Shown: piece after piece, positions 1 through 10,484 of the stretch
Layout of the letters: every line of letters begins with the position of its first letter
Position numbering within the stretch: position 1 is the stretch's first letter
Assembly (NCBI GenBank): GCA_047967505.1
Contig: CM106540.1
Length of the DNA: 64,000 nt
Strand: one strand, 5' to 3'
Origin: Dipteris shenzhenensis
Lineage: Eukaryota > Polypodiophyta > Polypodiopsida > Gleicheniales
Notes under the pieces: model-generated
What the model was told of the DNA's origin: nothing
Database searches by the model: none
What the model saw: the letters and a program-made list of their open reading frames with translations, nothing else
Position numbers and translations under genes: made by a program

Positions 1-600
1 TATTTGACCACATAGTCACTTCCTAGTGATGATTATGCATCAACAGGCAATAAGAATGATTCTTTCACTCCCAATATCTTTGTGCATAGGCATACGATGT
101 AATTTTTGTGATAACTTTTTATTGACCTGTAGAATAGTGGTCACACAGCAAAAACAGGGCACTTTCCTGAGTGCCTGTGAAAAACTTCCGCCACCAAAAT
201 GGGGACCCCGAAATGGCCTCGAATCAAAAAAATAATTTCATCGGGGGCTTCGCCTTCACCCGTAGCATATACTTCCCTCTCGCCACACCGCGAAGGGCAT
301 CCCAATCTGAGATAGTGCACTCTTGCACTTTCCAGCTGTGCTACCTGCAAAGTTTTGCTCCCAAACTCGAAAAAAAAAGGAAAGCAACACTGATCCTCTT
401 ACTAGGACACCGCGAACTTGGTTTTCTTTCTTGAGCTCCTTACCAAAAACCGAGCTCTGATACCATGTTAAGAGACTGGGAGAGAAGGAAGGAGTCTCAG
501 TTGTAGCTTTCTCACATACACAATGGTGGAATATACACAAAGGTGGAGGCTGAAAATAGTTTTCCTCTTCTTCTTAGTTGTGAAAGCCAAAAGAACTCTT
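1..600 (-). mobile_element. Copia family A fragment: LTR tail, primer-binding site and leader, inverted
   Basis: Read on the minus strand, this matches the LTR tail and untranslated leader of the family A copy at 13720-14270. Positions 466-598 correspond to the last part of the LTR. GCTCTGATACCA at 454-465 is the complement of the Copia primer-binding site, and 1-453 is leader. No coding sequence is visible. The LTR match stops near 598, and about 17 bases of filler join it to plus-strand family A sequence, so this is a rearranged piece. Its other end lies outside the window. Confidence 0.85.
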
Positions 601-616
601 AGTGTCAAATGTACGG

Positions 617-768
617 GAGAAGGTTTTACTAGGTCTTATTGATCTAGTTTATGTCAGCACAGAGGATCAGGTAGCTGACATATTTATGAAGGCATTGGGC
701 ACAGAGAAGCTACGCAAGTTTAGAGACTTGCTTGGTGTGCAGGAATTGGGATTGAGCTCGAGGGGGAG
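617..768 (+). pseudogene. Copia family A RNase H C-terminus and polypurine tract (fragment)
   Basis: The reading frame from about 620 encodes the last roughly 45 residues of a Copia RNase H domain, including the motif DQVADIF and the terminal GVQELGLSSRG. It is nearly identical to the end of the full copy at 16930-17085. The purine run GAGGGGGAG just before 769 is the polypurine tract that primes plus-strand DNA synthesis. All upstream pol sequence is missing, so the fragment cannot encode an enzyme. It abuts the inverted piece at 1-600. Confidence 0.9.
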
Positions 769-908
769 TGTTGACATATCGAGCTCCAGTCGTGATATGC
801 CAGGGTGACCGTTGTGCATATATATCACTGAATTGTTATCTACAGATGCGGTTGGTACACTGCCCATGAATAATAGCTGGATGACAGCTATCCTTATGTA
901 CTCTAGTT
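769..908 (+). mobile_element. Copia family A 3' LTR, left part
   Basis: It starts TGTTGACATATCGAGC directly after the polypurine tract and aligns with the intact LTR at 13499-13850. The match stops at CTCTAGTT (901-908) and resumes after a second CTCTAGTT (1936-1943), so an insertion splits this LTR. The two parts together, without the duplicated bases, total about 352 bp, the same as the intact LTR. Confidence 0.9.
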
Positions 909-1826
909 TGGGGAAAATCTTTTGGTGAGCTTTTTAATGTGAGCTTTTCTACCATTTCCTTTGTTTTTGCGAGCTTTTCTTAGAAATCCATACGTGTTTT
1001 TGTTATAAGAAAGATGCGGAGGTTAGAAAGAGGGGGAGAGGATATAGGATATGTTCATTTTCATAGCATGTGGGAGGGGTGGAAGAGTGTATACTATGCA
1101 CAAGGGGGGGCGAATATGAGTGGCAGTAGGAGGCAAAAAATTATGGAAGATATGTCCATATTCAAAGTAGAAGGGAGGAACTATGGGAGATATGTTCATT
1201 TTAAAAGTGTATAATTTGAAACTTTTGACCTCAGATTTGGATTCCTCGTTGAATTCCGGTCATTTTGAGTATCAACATGACCATATTCCGATAAAATTTG
1301 AAAAAATGGTATTTTTGTCATTTTGGCCTGTTTTGGGCCTACTTTGAGTCTGCGCTAGCGCAGACTCAAAGTAGGCCCAAAACAGGCCAAAACTGAATTC
1401 ATGACAAAAACACCATTTTTTCAATTTTTATCGAAATATGGTCATGTTCGTACTCAAAATGATCGGAATTTGACGAGGAATCCAAATATGAGGTCAAACC
1501 TGTCAAATTATACACTTTGAAAATGAACAAATTTCCCACATGCTCTCCCTTCCCCTTTGCATTTAGTAGATGAACATAACTTTCACATTCCTCATCCTCT
1601 CTCTCCTCCTTACACTCCTCTTTGCATACCTTATAAGTTTCCGCTCTACATTCTCCACTATGATAACGAATATATGTTCCAACTCCCCTCCCCTCCCTTC
1701 TCCATGCCACCTTACCCATGTGCCCATCCCTCCCCCTTTCCTTTATCTCCCCTCCCCCCCCTCTCTCGTCTTAACTGCAACCACAACCCAAATTTTCAAC
1801 CCACCCTACTCCATGAACCCCCCCTC

Positions 1827-1875
<49 letters not shown>

Positions 1876-1935
1876 GAATGAAAAGCTTGCAATATTCATG
1901 AAAATTGAAAAAAAGCTCACCAAAAAATCACACCC
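909..1935. mobile_element. Fold-back / long-terminal-inverted-repeat transposon inserted in the LTR
   Basis: The insert is one long imperfect inverted repeat with its axis at 1356/1357, where GCGCTAGCGC sits inside a perfect arm. The arms match outward for several hundred bases: 1139-1350 mirrors 1363-1580, and the ends share TTTTGGTGAGCTTTTT in inverted orientation (near 919 and near 1910). CTCTAGTT is repeated at both borders, an 8-bp target duplication with a mismatch at the ninth base. No transposase is encoded, so it is non-autonomous. Termini beginning GGGG and an 8-9 bp duplication suggest a Mutator-like (or possibly hAT) fold-back element; the superfamily is not settled. The right arm is longer because of pyrimidine-rich expansions. 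Confidence 0.82.
1829..1872. repeat. (CT)n microsatellite
   Basis: An almost pure CT dinucleotide run with one CTTT interruption, inside the right arm of the fold-back element. The left arm has no equal counterpart, so it expanded after the arms formed. Confidence 0.9.
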
Positions 1936-2155
1936 CTCTAGTTCATGGCTCAGTTAGTATGCCACCTTAGTTAGTTGAGTTTGTTTGAGACCCACATATA
2001 GGGTTCTCTTATTTCTTTGTACTAGAGTTCTTTTTGGCTTTCACAACTAAGAAGAGGAAAACTGTTTTCAGCCTCCACCTTTGTGTGTATTCCCCCATTG
2101 TGTATGTAAGAAAGTCGCAAGTGAGCTTCCTTCCTTCTCTCCCACTATCTTCACA
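1936..2155 (+). mobile_element. Copia family A 3' LTR, right part
   Basis: After the CTCTAGTT duplication the sequence continues the LTR exactly where it broke at 908 and ends CTATCTTCACA, the same end as the intact LTR at 13850. No primer-binding site follows at 2156, as expected for a 3' LTR. Confidence 0.88.
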
Positions 2156-2559
2156 CTTAGTATTGTAAGAGTAAAATGGAATATTGACCTCAATAAATTG
2201 ACCTCTTTACTTTATATTGGCACTTAGACATGGTACTCCCCTATCACAATATCCTCTTTCATCTCTATTACTATTCCAAACTACTCTAACCATTTTTCTT
2301 TGTAGTTTTAAAGAGATTGGCATCCACTAACTTCGTATCATTGTAAATCCCATATCTAAACATGTGTCATTTCCCATGCCATACAATGGTGTTGTTTTTC
2401 ATATCTATTAAATCCTTTTTAGTTACATCATTCCCTCCTTCGATTCCTTGAGATCAACTTGCATCTCCTCTAACTTCTTTGATTATGGCCTAGACAAGAA
2501 TCCAAAATTACACATGAAAAAATAGAAAACTTGAAATGTGTGAATGTGGAGCCTAGTGG
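2156..2559. other. Flanking sequence with no recognised feature
   Basis: AT-rich, without an ORF of note or a repeat I can identify. It leads into the satellite array. Confidence 0.5.
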
Positions 2560-5500
2560 TAATGAGAACACATTTTTAGAGTGAACGACGACTAGTGGCA
2601 AATTTGAAAAATAGCATGTGTTAGAGCTAATGAAAATTGAATTTCATGTATCGGAGCCTAGTGGCAATTGAAACATGTGATGTGTGGGAGTGTGTTTGCA
2701 TCAATGATGCTTATGAAAATATGTTATTATAGTTTTGAAATTGAACCAAGGCTGCTTTACATTTGAAAGATGTGATGTACAATAGTATGTAGAAGCCATG
2801 TTGCCAATGAGAACATGTTTTCAAACTTTTGAAATTGACATAAGGTCAATTTTTATTTGAAGGATGTGATGCGATGGAGTGTTTAGAAAGCCATGAAGTG
2901 ATGAAGACATGTTTTTAGTTTTGAAATGGCCTAAGGTTTGTTTTCAATTGAAGACATGATGTGGGGTGTAATCTATGTGAGTGTACATGAAGACATGGTT
3001 TTAATGAAAACATGTTGTTTGAATTTACATACTTTTAATTTCTCCTTCTTAATTTTTTGAAATCAATGCAAGGTTGATTTCCATCCTAAAGATGTGAGAA
3101 TGCTATGCTCAGCCAGGCACGGGTCTTCCACTACTTCTCTAACTCATGAGAGATGGTGAGGCAGATGCAAGACTAGTGGTAGAGTGCACACAACCACACC
3201 GATTAAAGACATTGAGGTAAGAGGTAATAACCTCATTTGGTATACTGCACACCAGTATGATTATTTGCCTTTTGATTATGACTATGATTTGCACAAAGGA
3301 CTCCCTACCTCTACGAATCATAGCATTGATACTACTAAATCTCATAAGCACATGGAGAGTCTCTGGTACAAACAAGAGCCATTGAGAGACTCCAAGACCA
3401 CATACTTGTTGGTCGATACCTTGAAGAGCCGTGGTAAATATTTAAGGATTTGGTGTTGATAAAGTATTCTTTATCCCCACCCAAGATCAATTAGTATTTA
3501 AGAGGTGTGATGTGTGAAAGAGTATAGGAAGCCATGGTGCTAACGAAATCATGTATTTACATAATTAAGAAATGATGTGTGGAGTGCATGATTCATGATG
3601 GTGATGAGAATGCATTTCTACAGTTTTAAAATTAAACCAAGGTACATCTACAATTGATAAAGACAATTTAGGAGTGTGTGAGTCATGGTGGACATAAGAA
3701 TGAAGAGTTATTTTTTTGAAATTGACTCAAGGTTGCCTTGAAATTTAAAGATGTGATGTGTGAGAGAGTGTGAAACATGGTGCTTTTGTTTGAGAGCATT
3801 GTTTTAGATTCTAAAAGCACTTCAAGTTCAATTTTGCAATTTTAAGGTGTAATATGTAAGCTTTGTGAGAGCCATTATGTTGATGAGAGTATGATTTATA
3901 AGTTTTGAAATGAACCCAAGGATGATTTGCAATTGCAAGTTGTGCTATGCGCAAATGTGTGAGCCATGGTGGTGATGAGAAATTATGTTCAGAGATTTAA
4001 AATCAACCCATGATGTTTGACTTGCAATTTAAAGATGTGATATGTGGGAGTGTGCATGAAGCCATGGATCCAATCAAACATGTTTCTAGAGTTTTGAAAT
4101 TTACCGAAGATTGATATACATTTGAAATATGTGATGTGATGTCTGTGACTTCTGAAAACTTGTCTTTAGAGTTTTAACATTGACCAAAAATTGATTCAAA
4201 TTTGAAAGATGACAGTTCCGCATAAAGCCATGGTGCTAATCAAGATATTTTTAAAAACTAATCCAAGGTCGATTTGCATTTCAAAGATGTAATGTGAGAT
4301 ATTCAAGTTATGGTACCAAAGAAAATATTTTTGAGTTTTAATCAACCAAGGTCGAATTGCATTTCAAATATGTGATGAGAAATAGGACATTTGGGAAGCC
4401 TTGGTACTGCTAAACATGTTTTTAGAGTTTTAAAATCAAACCAATGTCAATATGCATTCAAAAGAGAATGTCAATTTGTAACGAGAATGTGTTTTTAGAG
4501 TTTGGAAATTGACTTAAGGCTATTTACAATGGAAACTTGTGATGTCTAGGAGGGTCTATGATGCAATTAAGTTTATAAAAGCATGTATTTTGGGTTTTGA
4601 AATTGACCCAAGGTCGATCTGCACTTCAAATATATGATGTGACAAGTAAGCCAAGGCAATGGTGAAGAGAGTGTGTTTCTAGAGTTTCCAAATCAACCCA
4701 AAGTCAATTTATGATAGGAATATATGATGTCTAGGAGTGTTTATAAAGCAATGTGTGTTGATGGAAGCATGTATTTTGGATTTGAAGTCACTAAAGGTCG
4801 ATTTTCACTCTAAATATGTGATGTGTAATATGATGTGGGAGAGTAAGCTAAGCCAATGGTAAGGAGAATTTGTTTTTAGAGTTTTGAAATTGATCCAAGG
4901 TCGATTTACAATGGAAAGATGTGATGTCTATGAGTGTCTTTGAAGTAATGGTGTTGATTAAAACATGTTTTTGGGTTTTGAAACCGATCTAAGGTCAATT
5001 TGTAGTTTGTTTATGGGTTGGATAGTAAGTGAAGCCAATGGTCATGAGAATATTGTTTTAGAGTATTGAAATTGACCCATGGTCGATTTGTAATGGAAAG
5101 ATGTGATGTCCAGGACTATTTATGAAGTGATGATGTGAATGTATACACCTATTTTGGATTTTGAAATCGACCCAAGGTCAATTTGCACTTCAAATATGTG
5201 ATGTGTGATATGATGTGGGAGAGTAACCTAAGCAAATGGTGATAAGAATGTGGTCTTAGAGTTTCAAAATCAACCCAAGGTCAATTTACAATGGAAAAGT
5301 GTGATGTCTAAGAGTGTCTATGAAGCAGTTGTGATGATGAAAACATCTTTTTGAGTTTTTAAATCGATATGAGGTCGATTTGCACTTCAAATATGAGATG
5401 TATGATATGATGTGGGAGAGTAAGTGAAGCCAATGGTGATGAGAATGTGCTTTTAGAGTCTCAAAATTGACCCAAAGTCGATTTACAATGGAAAGATGTG

Positions 5501-6060
5501 ATGTCTAATGTGATGTGTCATATGATGTGGGAGAGTAAGCGAAGCCAATGGTGATGAGAATGTGATTTTAGATTTTTGAAATCAACCCAAGGTCAATTTA
5601 CAATAGAAAGGTGCAATGTCTAGGAGTGTCTATGAAGCAATGGTGTTGATGAAAATGTGATTTTGGGTTTTGAAATCGACTTGACATCAATTTGCACTTC
5701 AAATATGGGATGTGTGATATGATGTGGGAGAGTAAGCAAAGTGAATTGTGATGATACTGTGGTTTTAGAGTTTTGAAATTGACTCAAGGTTGCTTGACAA
5801 TGGAAAGGTGGGATGTCTAGGAGTCAGGATTGCCTATGAAGCAATCGTGTTGATGAAAACATATTTTTGGCTTTGGAAATTGACATGAGGTCAATATGCA
5901 CTTCAAATATGGGATGTGTGATATGCTATGAGAGAGTAAGTGAAGCCAATGGTGATGAGAATGTGTTTTTGAGGTTTTAAAATCGACCCAAGGTCAATTT
6001 ACAATGGAAAAATATTCTTGTTCTTGAGATGAGAACATGTTTTTAGAATTTGAAATCAAC
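2560..6060. repeat. Degenerate satellite array, monomers about 87-113 bp
   Basis: A core resembling TTTTGAAATCGACCCAAGG followed by TCAATTTGCA and GATGTGATGT recurs throughout. Between 5060 and 5670 the cores begin near 5068, 5161, 5262, 5357, 5459, 5572 and 5659, i.e. steps of 93, 101, 95, 102, 113 and 87 bases. Alternate monomers share extra text, for example GATATGATGTGGGAGAGTAAG in every second unit, so the later part is organised as dimers of about 200 bp. Monomers are more diverged and patchier at the left end (2560-4300) than in 4600-6000. No coding sequence is apparent. Confidence 0.85.
3090..3480 (+). other. Non-satellite segment inside the array, with a 91-codon ORF
   Basis: This segment lacks the satellite core and interrupts the array. 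It contains an ORF (3184-3459) rich in His, Asp and Tyr, with no motif I recognise. It could be an insertion or pre-satellite sequence. Nothing indicates that the ORF is a gene. Confidence 0.4.
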
Positions 6061-6279
6061 GCGATGAAAAGAATCATAAGGTCATATAGTCATAACAAAA
6101 TTTGAGACTCAAGGCTAAGATAATTCAAAATAATAAAGATAAATTATGATTAAAACACTTAACTAAAAGTTTAATAGAATCCAAGGGCAATGTATTTTAA
6201 ATTTCCAAAAATGAGGGTTATATTATAATATCAAAAGTTTATATACATCTGCTTGAGTGTTACAGCAGAAAAACTTTCT

Positions 6280-6528
6280 CTAATAGACATCATAAAAACT
6301 ATCATCTAACACAGCAGTCCAAGGAAGCATGACTACGCACATGTAAGCAGTAGGAAGGTAACAAAACAACAACTGATCTGGAGAGGTTTCAGCAGATGCA
6401 ATAGCAGCATAAGATAAACATCTTGATTTAGACCGTTCTTCTTTTACTTCAATGGAAATTGATGGAGCTACATTAGAAACTGGTGGAGCGATAGTAGAAG
6501 CTGACGGTGAGGCAATGGGGTTACGCAT
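6280..6528 (-). CDS. Unrecognised ORF, 82 codons
   Basis: The N-terminal half is rich in Ser, Pro and Ala, and a hydrophobic stretch lies near the C-terminus (around LLFCYLPTAYMCVVML). No family is recognised. It lies 17 bases downstream of the ORF at 6546-6899 on the same strand but in another frame, so the two may be pieces of one broken gene or of an unrecognised element. There is no promoter or intron evidence. Confidence 0.25.
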   Translation of the reverse strand: MRNPIASPSASTIAPPVSNVAPSISIEVKEERSKSRCLSYAAIASAETSPDQLLFCYLPTAYMCVVMLPWTAVLDDSFYDVY

Positions 6529-6545
6529 TCTTTCCTTGAATTCAT

Positions 6546-6899
6546 TTATAGTAAGTGCTTCTCAGAGAACCTTATAAGAGATGCTGGATGGGTCCACATG
6601 TGAAATTGGCCTTTGAAGGGATGAACGAGAGGAGAGATGGCCAGGTGGGGAACCAATGTTGCAGTATTAGGTGGCACCATATGCAATATCTTAGAAGTTG
6701 GATTTAAACCATTCACTATTGTTCTCTTGATGTGAAATGGTTTAAAAATATCTACAATGGTCCCAATGCTGCAATTAGGAATGATGGCAGTGGTTTTTTT
6801 GCCACAGACTCTACCAAACTCTATACCAAGGAAAGTGATGCCTTTGTTCTTCCCAAACAACGTGAATAGGTACATATTATTGAATTTAACTAATGCCAT
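6546..6899 (-). CDS. Unrecognised ORF, 117 codons
   Basis: It starts at an ATG on the minus strand and runs uninterrupted for 117 codons, with mixed hydrophobic and basic composition (for example GKNKGITFLGIEFGRV near residues 16-31). I do not recognise the family. Being open for this length in AT-rich DNA makes it somewhat better than chance. It ends close to the next minus-strand ORF, which suggests a common source with a frameshift between them. Confidence 0.3.
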   Translation of the reverse strand: MALVKFNNMYLFTLFGKNKGITFLGIEFGRVCGKKTTAIIPNCSIGTIVDIFKPFHIKRTIVNGLNPTSKILHMVPPNTATLVPHLAISPLVHPFKGQFHMWTHPASLIRFSEKHLL

Positions 6900-7711
6900 T
6901 ATTTCCCAAAAACTATAATATGTACATACATAAGCCTAAATTAATATAAGTAATGGCATTTTCATCTTGAACATAGGTGACCGGTCTTCATTGTTGGCCC
7001 TCAGGTTAAGGCCAACAAAAGCACGGGTTAATGCCAACTTAGGAGCACGGTTCTAGATGGTATGTAGTGCTACCTCATGCAAAATAGTGGAACTTTTTGG
7101 ATTGAGCACCCCTCTGAGTTTGACGTGTAGGGGATTATGGGGGGTCTAACCAATGGCGAGCATCAGTGTGACACATTGGGCACACTACCCTTTAGAAGGT
7201 AGTTTGCCTAGTCTAGTAAAAGGCTTTAGAATAGGGAGAAGGGTAGAGCAATGTTGTTACGAGCAATCTCCCCTTCACATGAGCTTGCTAGATTAGGAAC
7301 TTGATACTGAGTGTTCACTGCAAGATGAGTTGTACAAATGCTATATCAATACAAGTTGATTTTTTGGCCTATTCATATATTGTTGTCCACTCAGTGTTGT
7401 TAATTCCTAAGTAATGCACCCAAACATTTTATGAGTTGTAAGTCAACAAGTTGTTAGTCCAAAAGATCTAGAGAACTGAGGTAGCAAGCCTAGAATTGAG
7501 AGTCCATTGAGAGGTTCATGTTGACCAGATGAAATGAAATAATTTGCTAGGAAGTGTGGGCTATTACAAGAACTTTCTCCAAGTAACCCTAGATGAGTCG
7601 TGTATTCTGGTGGTGTGCTTGAAGATCACTGTGTGGGATACACAAAGTATTCAGATAGCTACTCAGATACTTTCTACCTTAGTTAATGGCTAACACACAT
7701 TTGGAAATAAG
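6900..7711. other. No recognised gene
   Basis: No ORF above background and no terminal repeats that I can pair. The stretch 7000-7260 is less AT-rich than its flanks and could be part of a repeat family, but no second copy is in the window. Confidence 0.4.
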
Positions 7712-8083
7712 ATGCAGATATGTGACAAGGTGCAAAGAGTTCCCAAGCCAAAGGAATTGGCCACATCCTACCATGAGAATTGGTGCGGTCTCAAAACTAG
7801 AGCTCAATGTCTAAAGGAGATTGGCAGAAGCATCAATTTTCTAATAGGAGTGGAGAGAGACTTAGCCATGCTACCCCAGGGGTGGAAGTTGGTCACTATG
7901 CAAAGTCAGAAGGACAAAACATTGGTCTTGGCTGAGGCATCCCAAAGGTTGGCAGATGAAAACACATTGGTCTTGGCTGAGGCATCCCAAAGGTTGGCAG
8001 ATGAAAACACATCATGCCATTCTTCCACAGTTGAATTTCAAGTGGTTGTCCATTTTCTCTGTGGAACACCAAAACAAGTGTGA
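7712..8083 (+). CDS. Unrecognised ORF, 123 codons, with an internal duplication
   Basis: The product is basic at the N-terminus, and its residues 70-99 are two identical copies of TLVLAEASQRLADEN, predicted to be helical. The DNA copies are a perfect 45-bp tandem repeat (7919-7963 and 7964-8008), so the duplication is in frame and recent. I do not recognise the family. No neighbour helps assign a function, and the ORF may be a fragment of a decayed gene. Confidence 0.3.
   Translation: MQICDKVQRVPKPKELATSYHENWCGLKTRAQCLKEIGRSINFLIGVERDLAMLPQGWKLVTMQSQKDKTLVLAEASQRLADENTLVLAEASQRLADENTSCHSSTVEFQVVVHFLCGTPKQV
7919..8008 (+). repeat. Perfect 45-bp tandem duplication
   Basis: Two identical 45-base units beginning ACATTGGTCTTGG. 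The unit is a multiple of three, so it adds 15 residues without shifting the frame of the ORF that contains it. Confidence 0.95.
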
Positions 8084-9186
8084 GGACCACGCTAGGGAAT
8101 GAAGAGACTCACTAGTATTCTAGAGGAATTACATCAAGAAAGATACAAACAAAGATTCACGCTAGCCATAGTAGATGCCAAAGAATAAATTGACAAGAAG
8201 AGCGGCATGCTTTTGATGGAGGAAGATGCTACCGAATACCTAAAACACTGCATTCAAAAATTTTGGACTTGTCTAAAGTTCAATTTCAAAACTGGACTAA
8301 AGAAAAGTCCAAAAATCCTGAATACACTCCTAATGCAAATTTTAAAGCAAACTTTGAAAACCAACTACTCGATGACATTACCAACTACTTGAACATTAAT
8401 AGATTGACCAATTCTCTTACAAAGGTTGTATACATATATACATATATCTTATGTAGAAATACACCCTACCATAAGAACCACATATGATGTGAATTTTCCA
8501 CTCGAAAACAAAACATACTTGAATTATCTGCTCAGCCCCACCAAGCTTGTTGCAAATATACTTGAATTTCTAATATGATCTGCTCAGCCCCACCAGGATT
8601 GTTGCAGAGAATACAAAATAAGATTAGCAACTATACTATTCTAGACCGCACAGGCCTAGAACACAAAGGTCAAGATATAAAAATTTAGACCACAAAGGTC
8701 GATTGGATCAGAATACAACAACATTACCAAGGTATAGACACACCCCACCGCCATTGGAGGGTAAACGTGGACTAAAAGCACATTTGTGTGGAGTATTAGT
8801 GCATGGATTTTGATTCTTTTGTGATGTATGGATTGATTGCTTGCATGAACACGATAGTAACCAAGCCGCAACATCCATCGTGGGAGCAATACAGAGGTCA
8901 GAGATGCACGTGGATGTTTACCTCGCACCTTACATATACAGGCTGATAACTGTTGGAGAGAAAATAAGAATAGATATATATTTGGTTTATGCTCTATGTT
9001 GGTTGGTTTGAAATATTTGAAGAAGTGGGAATTGGTTTTCTTCTTGTCGATCATACACATGAGGACATAGATCAAATAGTTAATGTTATCTCTGGTGAGT
9101 TAAAGTCAAGGGATGTTCTGACATTGGAGGATATGATGTCTTGAATTGGGAAAAAAATTAGAGGCTCTCGAAAGGAGGAATCAAAA
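8084..9186. other. No confident gene; small direct repeats
   Basis: Short overlapping ORFs (8207-8392 and 8263-8487) have no recognisable motif. CTGCTCAGCCCCACCA occurs twice, near 8529 and 8580, followed by similar text (GTTGCA), a diverged direct repeat of about 50 bp. Minus-strand ORF 8656-9075 has no recognised motif. Confidence 0.4.
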
Positions 9187-9492
9187 GTGGTTATCTTGGA
9201 GAGAATGGTATATTGGAGGGCATTCATAGAGCCACATTTACAAGGGGGAGATAAAGCATTAATAGGGCACACAAATCCACACTATTTCCAAATTAGCATG
9301 CATAACGATATTCTAGTGATGCAATGGAAGCACTACTCAGTGGATGGAGATCATTTATGGAGTGAGCCATATGCTTTATTACAGAGAATAACTCCATTGG
9401 AGGAGACTAGATTTGTTCTTGCAAAGAACAAAGCACTTGATGTAGATGAAATGAAAGGCTTGGATGCCTTTATTAAACACCTTCAAGTGTGA
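9187..9492 (+). CDS. Unrecognised ORF, 101 codons, upstream of the 205-codon ORF
   Basis: It encodes a soluble-looking 101-residue product (central WKHYSVDGDHLWSEPYALL). I do not recognise the family. It ends 92 bases before the longer ORF on the same strand. The gap has stops in all three frames but could be an intron, so the two may be exons or pieces of one gene. Codon use and absence of internal stops contrast with the heavily broken elements around it. Confidence 0.35.
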   Translation: MVILERMVYWRAFIEPHLQGGDKALIGHTNPHYFQISMHNDILVMQWKHYSVDGDHLWSEPYALLQRITPLEETRFVLAKNKALDVDEMKGLDAFIKHLQV

Positions 9493-9584
9493 CAGAAAAA
9501 TATCCTGAGCAGGCAATAAAGAATAGGGAGATAATCAAGTTAGTTGAGGCACTTGTCAAATCTTTAGAAAAATAAGAAAATTTA

Positions 9585-10202
9585 ATGAGCATTGAATACT
9601 CTGAATCTTTTTGGCCAGAAGAAGCTATGGCACCAAGATTCACATTGGATACAAATACGACAATAGATGAGGAAGAAGATGAGCAATGCCTTTTACCTCA
9701 GAAATATTGTGGTAGGAAGGGGGATAAACCCTTACCAGAGTTTGTACCCTCTGATGAGATTGAAGAGGGTATGTTTGTTGCAGTTTGGGCATCTGATGCA
9801 AGTTCAGAGTTGGATGAACAAGGTGACCCAATTTGGGTGGCAAAGGTTACTCATATAGTAAGGGATCAGAAGGGAATGCCAATAACATTCAGAGCTTTAT
9901 GGTATGAACTAAAGCCTTTGAAAAGTCTCCCCAAAAAATACATAGTAAAACAAGTGCATGAGGGTTGCTTGCAAAAGAAACGTGAATGGATTCCAAATAA
10001 AGAGGGCTTGATAGAGGTGGAAGTGAGTAGCATTATTCATTGTTGGAAATCAAGCACAAGAAGTTACAAAAAGAAGCATGGCTATGATGTTGAAAAATGT
10101 ATCACAATTCTTGATCCTAGCCTTGCACATATTAAACATCATTTGGCTAGGCTTAACCCATCAAGTGAAAATGCAATACCAGAATCTGATGACTCTGAAT
10201 GA
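9585..10202 (+). CDS. Unrecognised intact ORF, 205 codons, possible BAH/Tudor-like fold
   Basis: One of the longer uninterrupted ORFs outside LTR elements. An acidic segment (EEEDE, residues 29-33) is followed by a region at about residues 64-125 alternating small hydrophobic and aromatic residues (MFVAVWASD, WVAKVTHIV, FRALWYELK, KKYIVKQVHEG). This has the look of a beta-barrel reader module such as BAH or Tudor, which is an inference from pattern only. A short charged tail ends ESDDSE. The start at 9585 is the first ATG of the frame. It could be a host gene, a C-terminal exon, or an accessory ORF of an unrecognised transposon; neighbouring repeats (10274-10353) and Copia DNA do not decide this. 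Confidence 0.45.
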   Translation: MSIEYSESFWPEEAMAPRFTLDTNTTIDEEEDEQCLLPQKYCGRKGDKPLPEFVPSDEIEEGMFVAVWASDASSELDEQGDPIWVAKVTHIVRDQKGMPITFRALWYELKPLKSLPKKYIVKQVHEGCLQKKREWIPNKEGLIEVEVSSIIHCWKSSTRSYKKKHGYDVEKCITILDPSLAHIKHHLARLNPSSENAIPESDDSE

Positions 10203-10273
10203 GATTCAGAAGCATAGAATAATATATTATATGCCTTGTTCCTGGAAAATGTTATATCTATACAAATGGTATT

Positions 10274-10353
10274 CAATCAAATGGTGTATCTATACACCCC
10301 CTATTAACAAACTCTTTTCCATACAATCAAATGGTGTATCTATACACCCCCTA
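10274..10353 (+). repeat. 30-bp direct repeat, 50-bp spacing
   Basis: The 30-base sequence beginning CAATCAAATGGTG and ending CACCCCCTAT occurs at 10274-10303 and again at 10324-10353, separated by 20 bases. Confidence 0.9.
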
Positions 10354-10484
10354 TATATTTAATTCAACCATTGACTCTTTCCATATATTGCATATTGAGT
10401 GAAGGTGCACAACATTTTAAGCTTTATTAGACCATATTTGTGAGGGGGTGATTCATTTTTTTGCAAATTTACCCATGATGTATT

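Noticed and set aside
454-465. Possible tRNA-derived sequence
   Set aside because: Only a 12-base primer-binding site matching a tRNA end; no cloverleaf. The same holds for the other primer-binding sites in the window.
1399-1881. ORFs of about 105 codons on both strands in the fold-back element
   Set aside because: They arise from the inverted repeat and the CT-rich expansion; simple composition and no motif.
2560-6060. Regularly spaced repeats that might suggest a CRISPR-like array
   Set aside because: Units diverge along their whole length with no conserved repeat/unique spacer pattern; this is a eukaryotic satellite.
6546-6899. Suspicion of a viral-derived protein
   Set aside because: No motif of any viral family could be identified; left as unrecognised.
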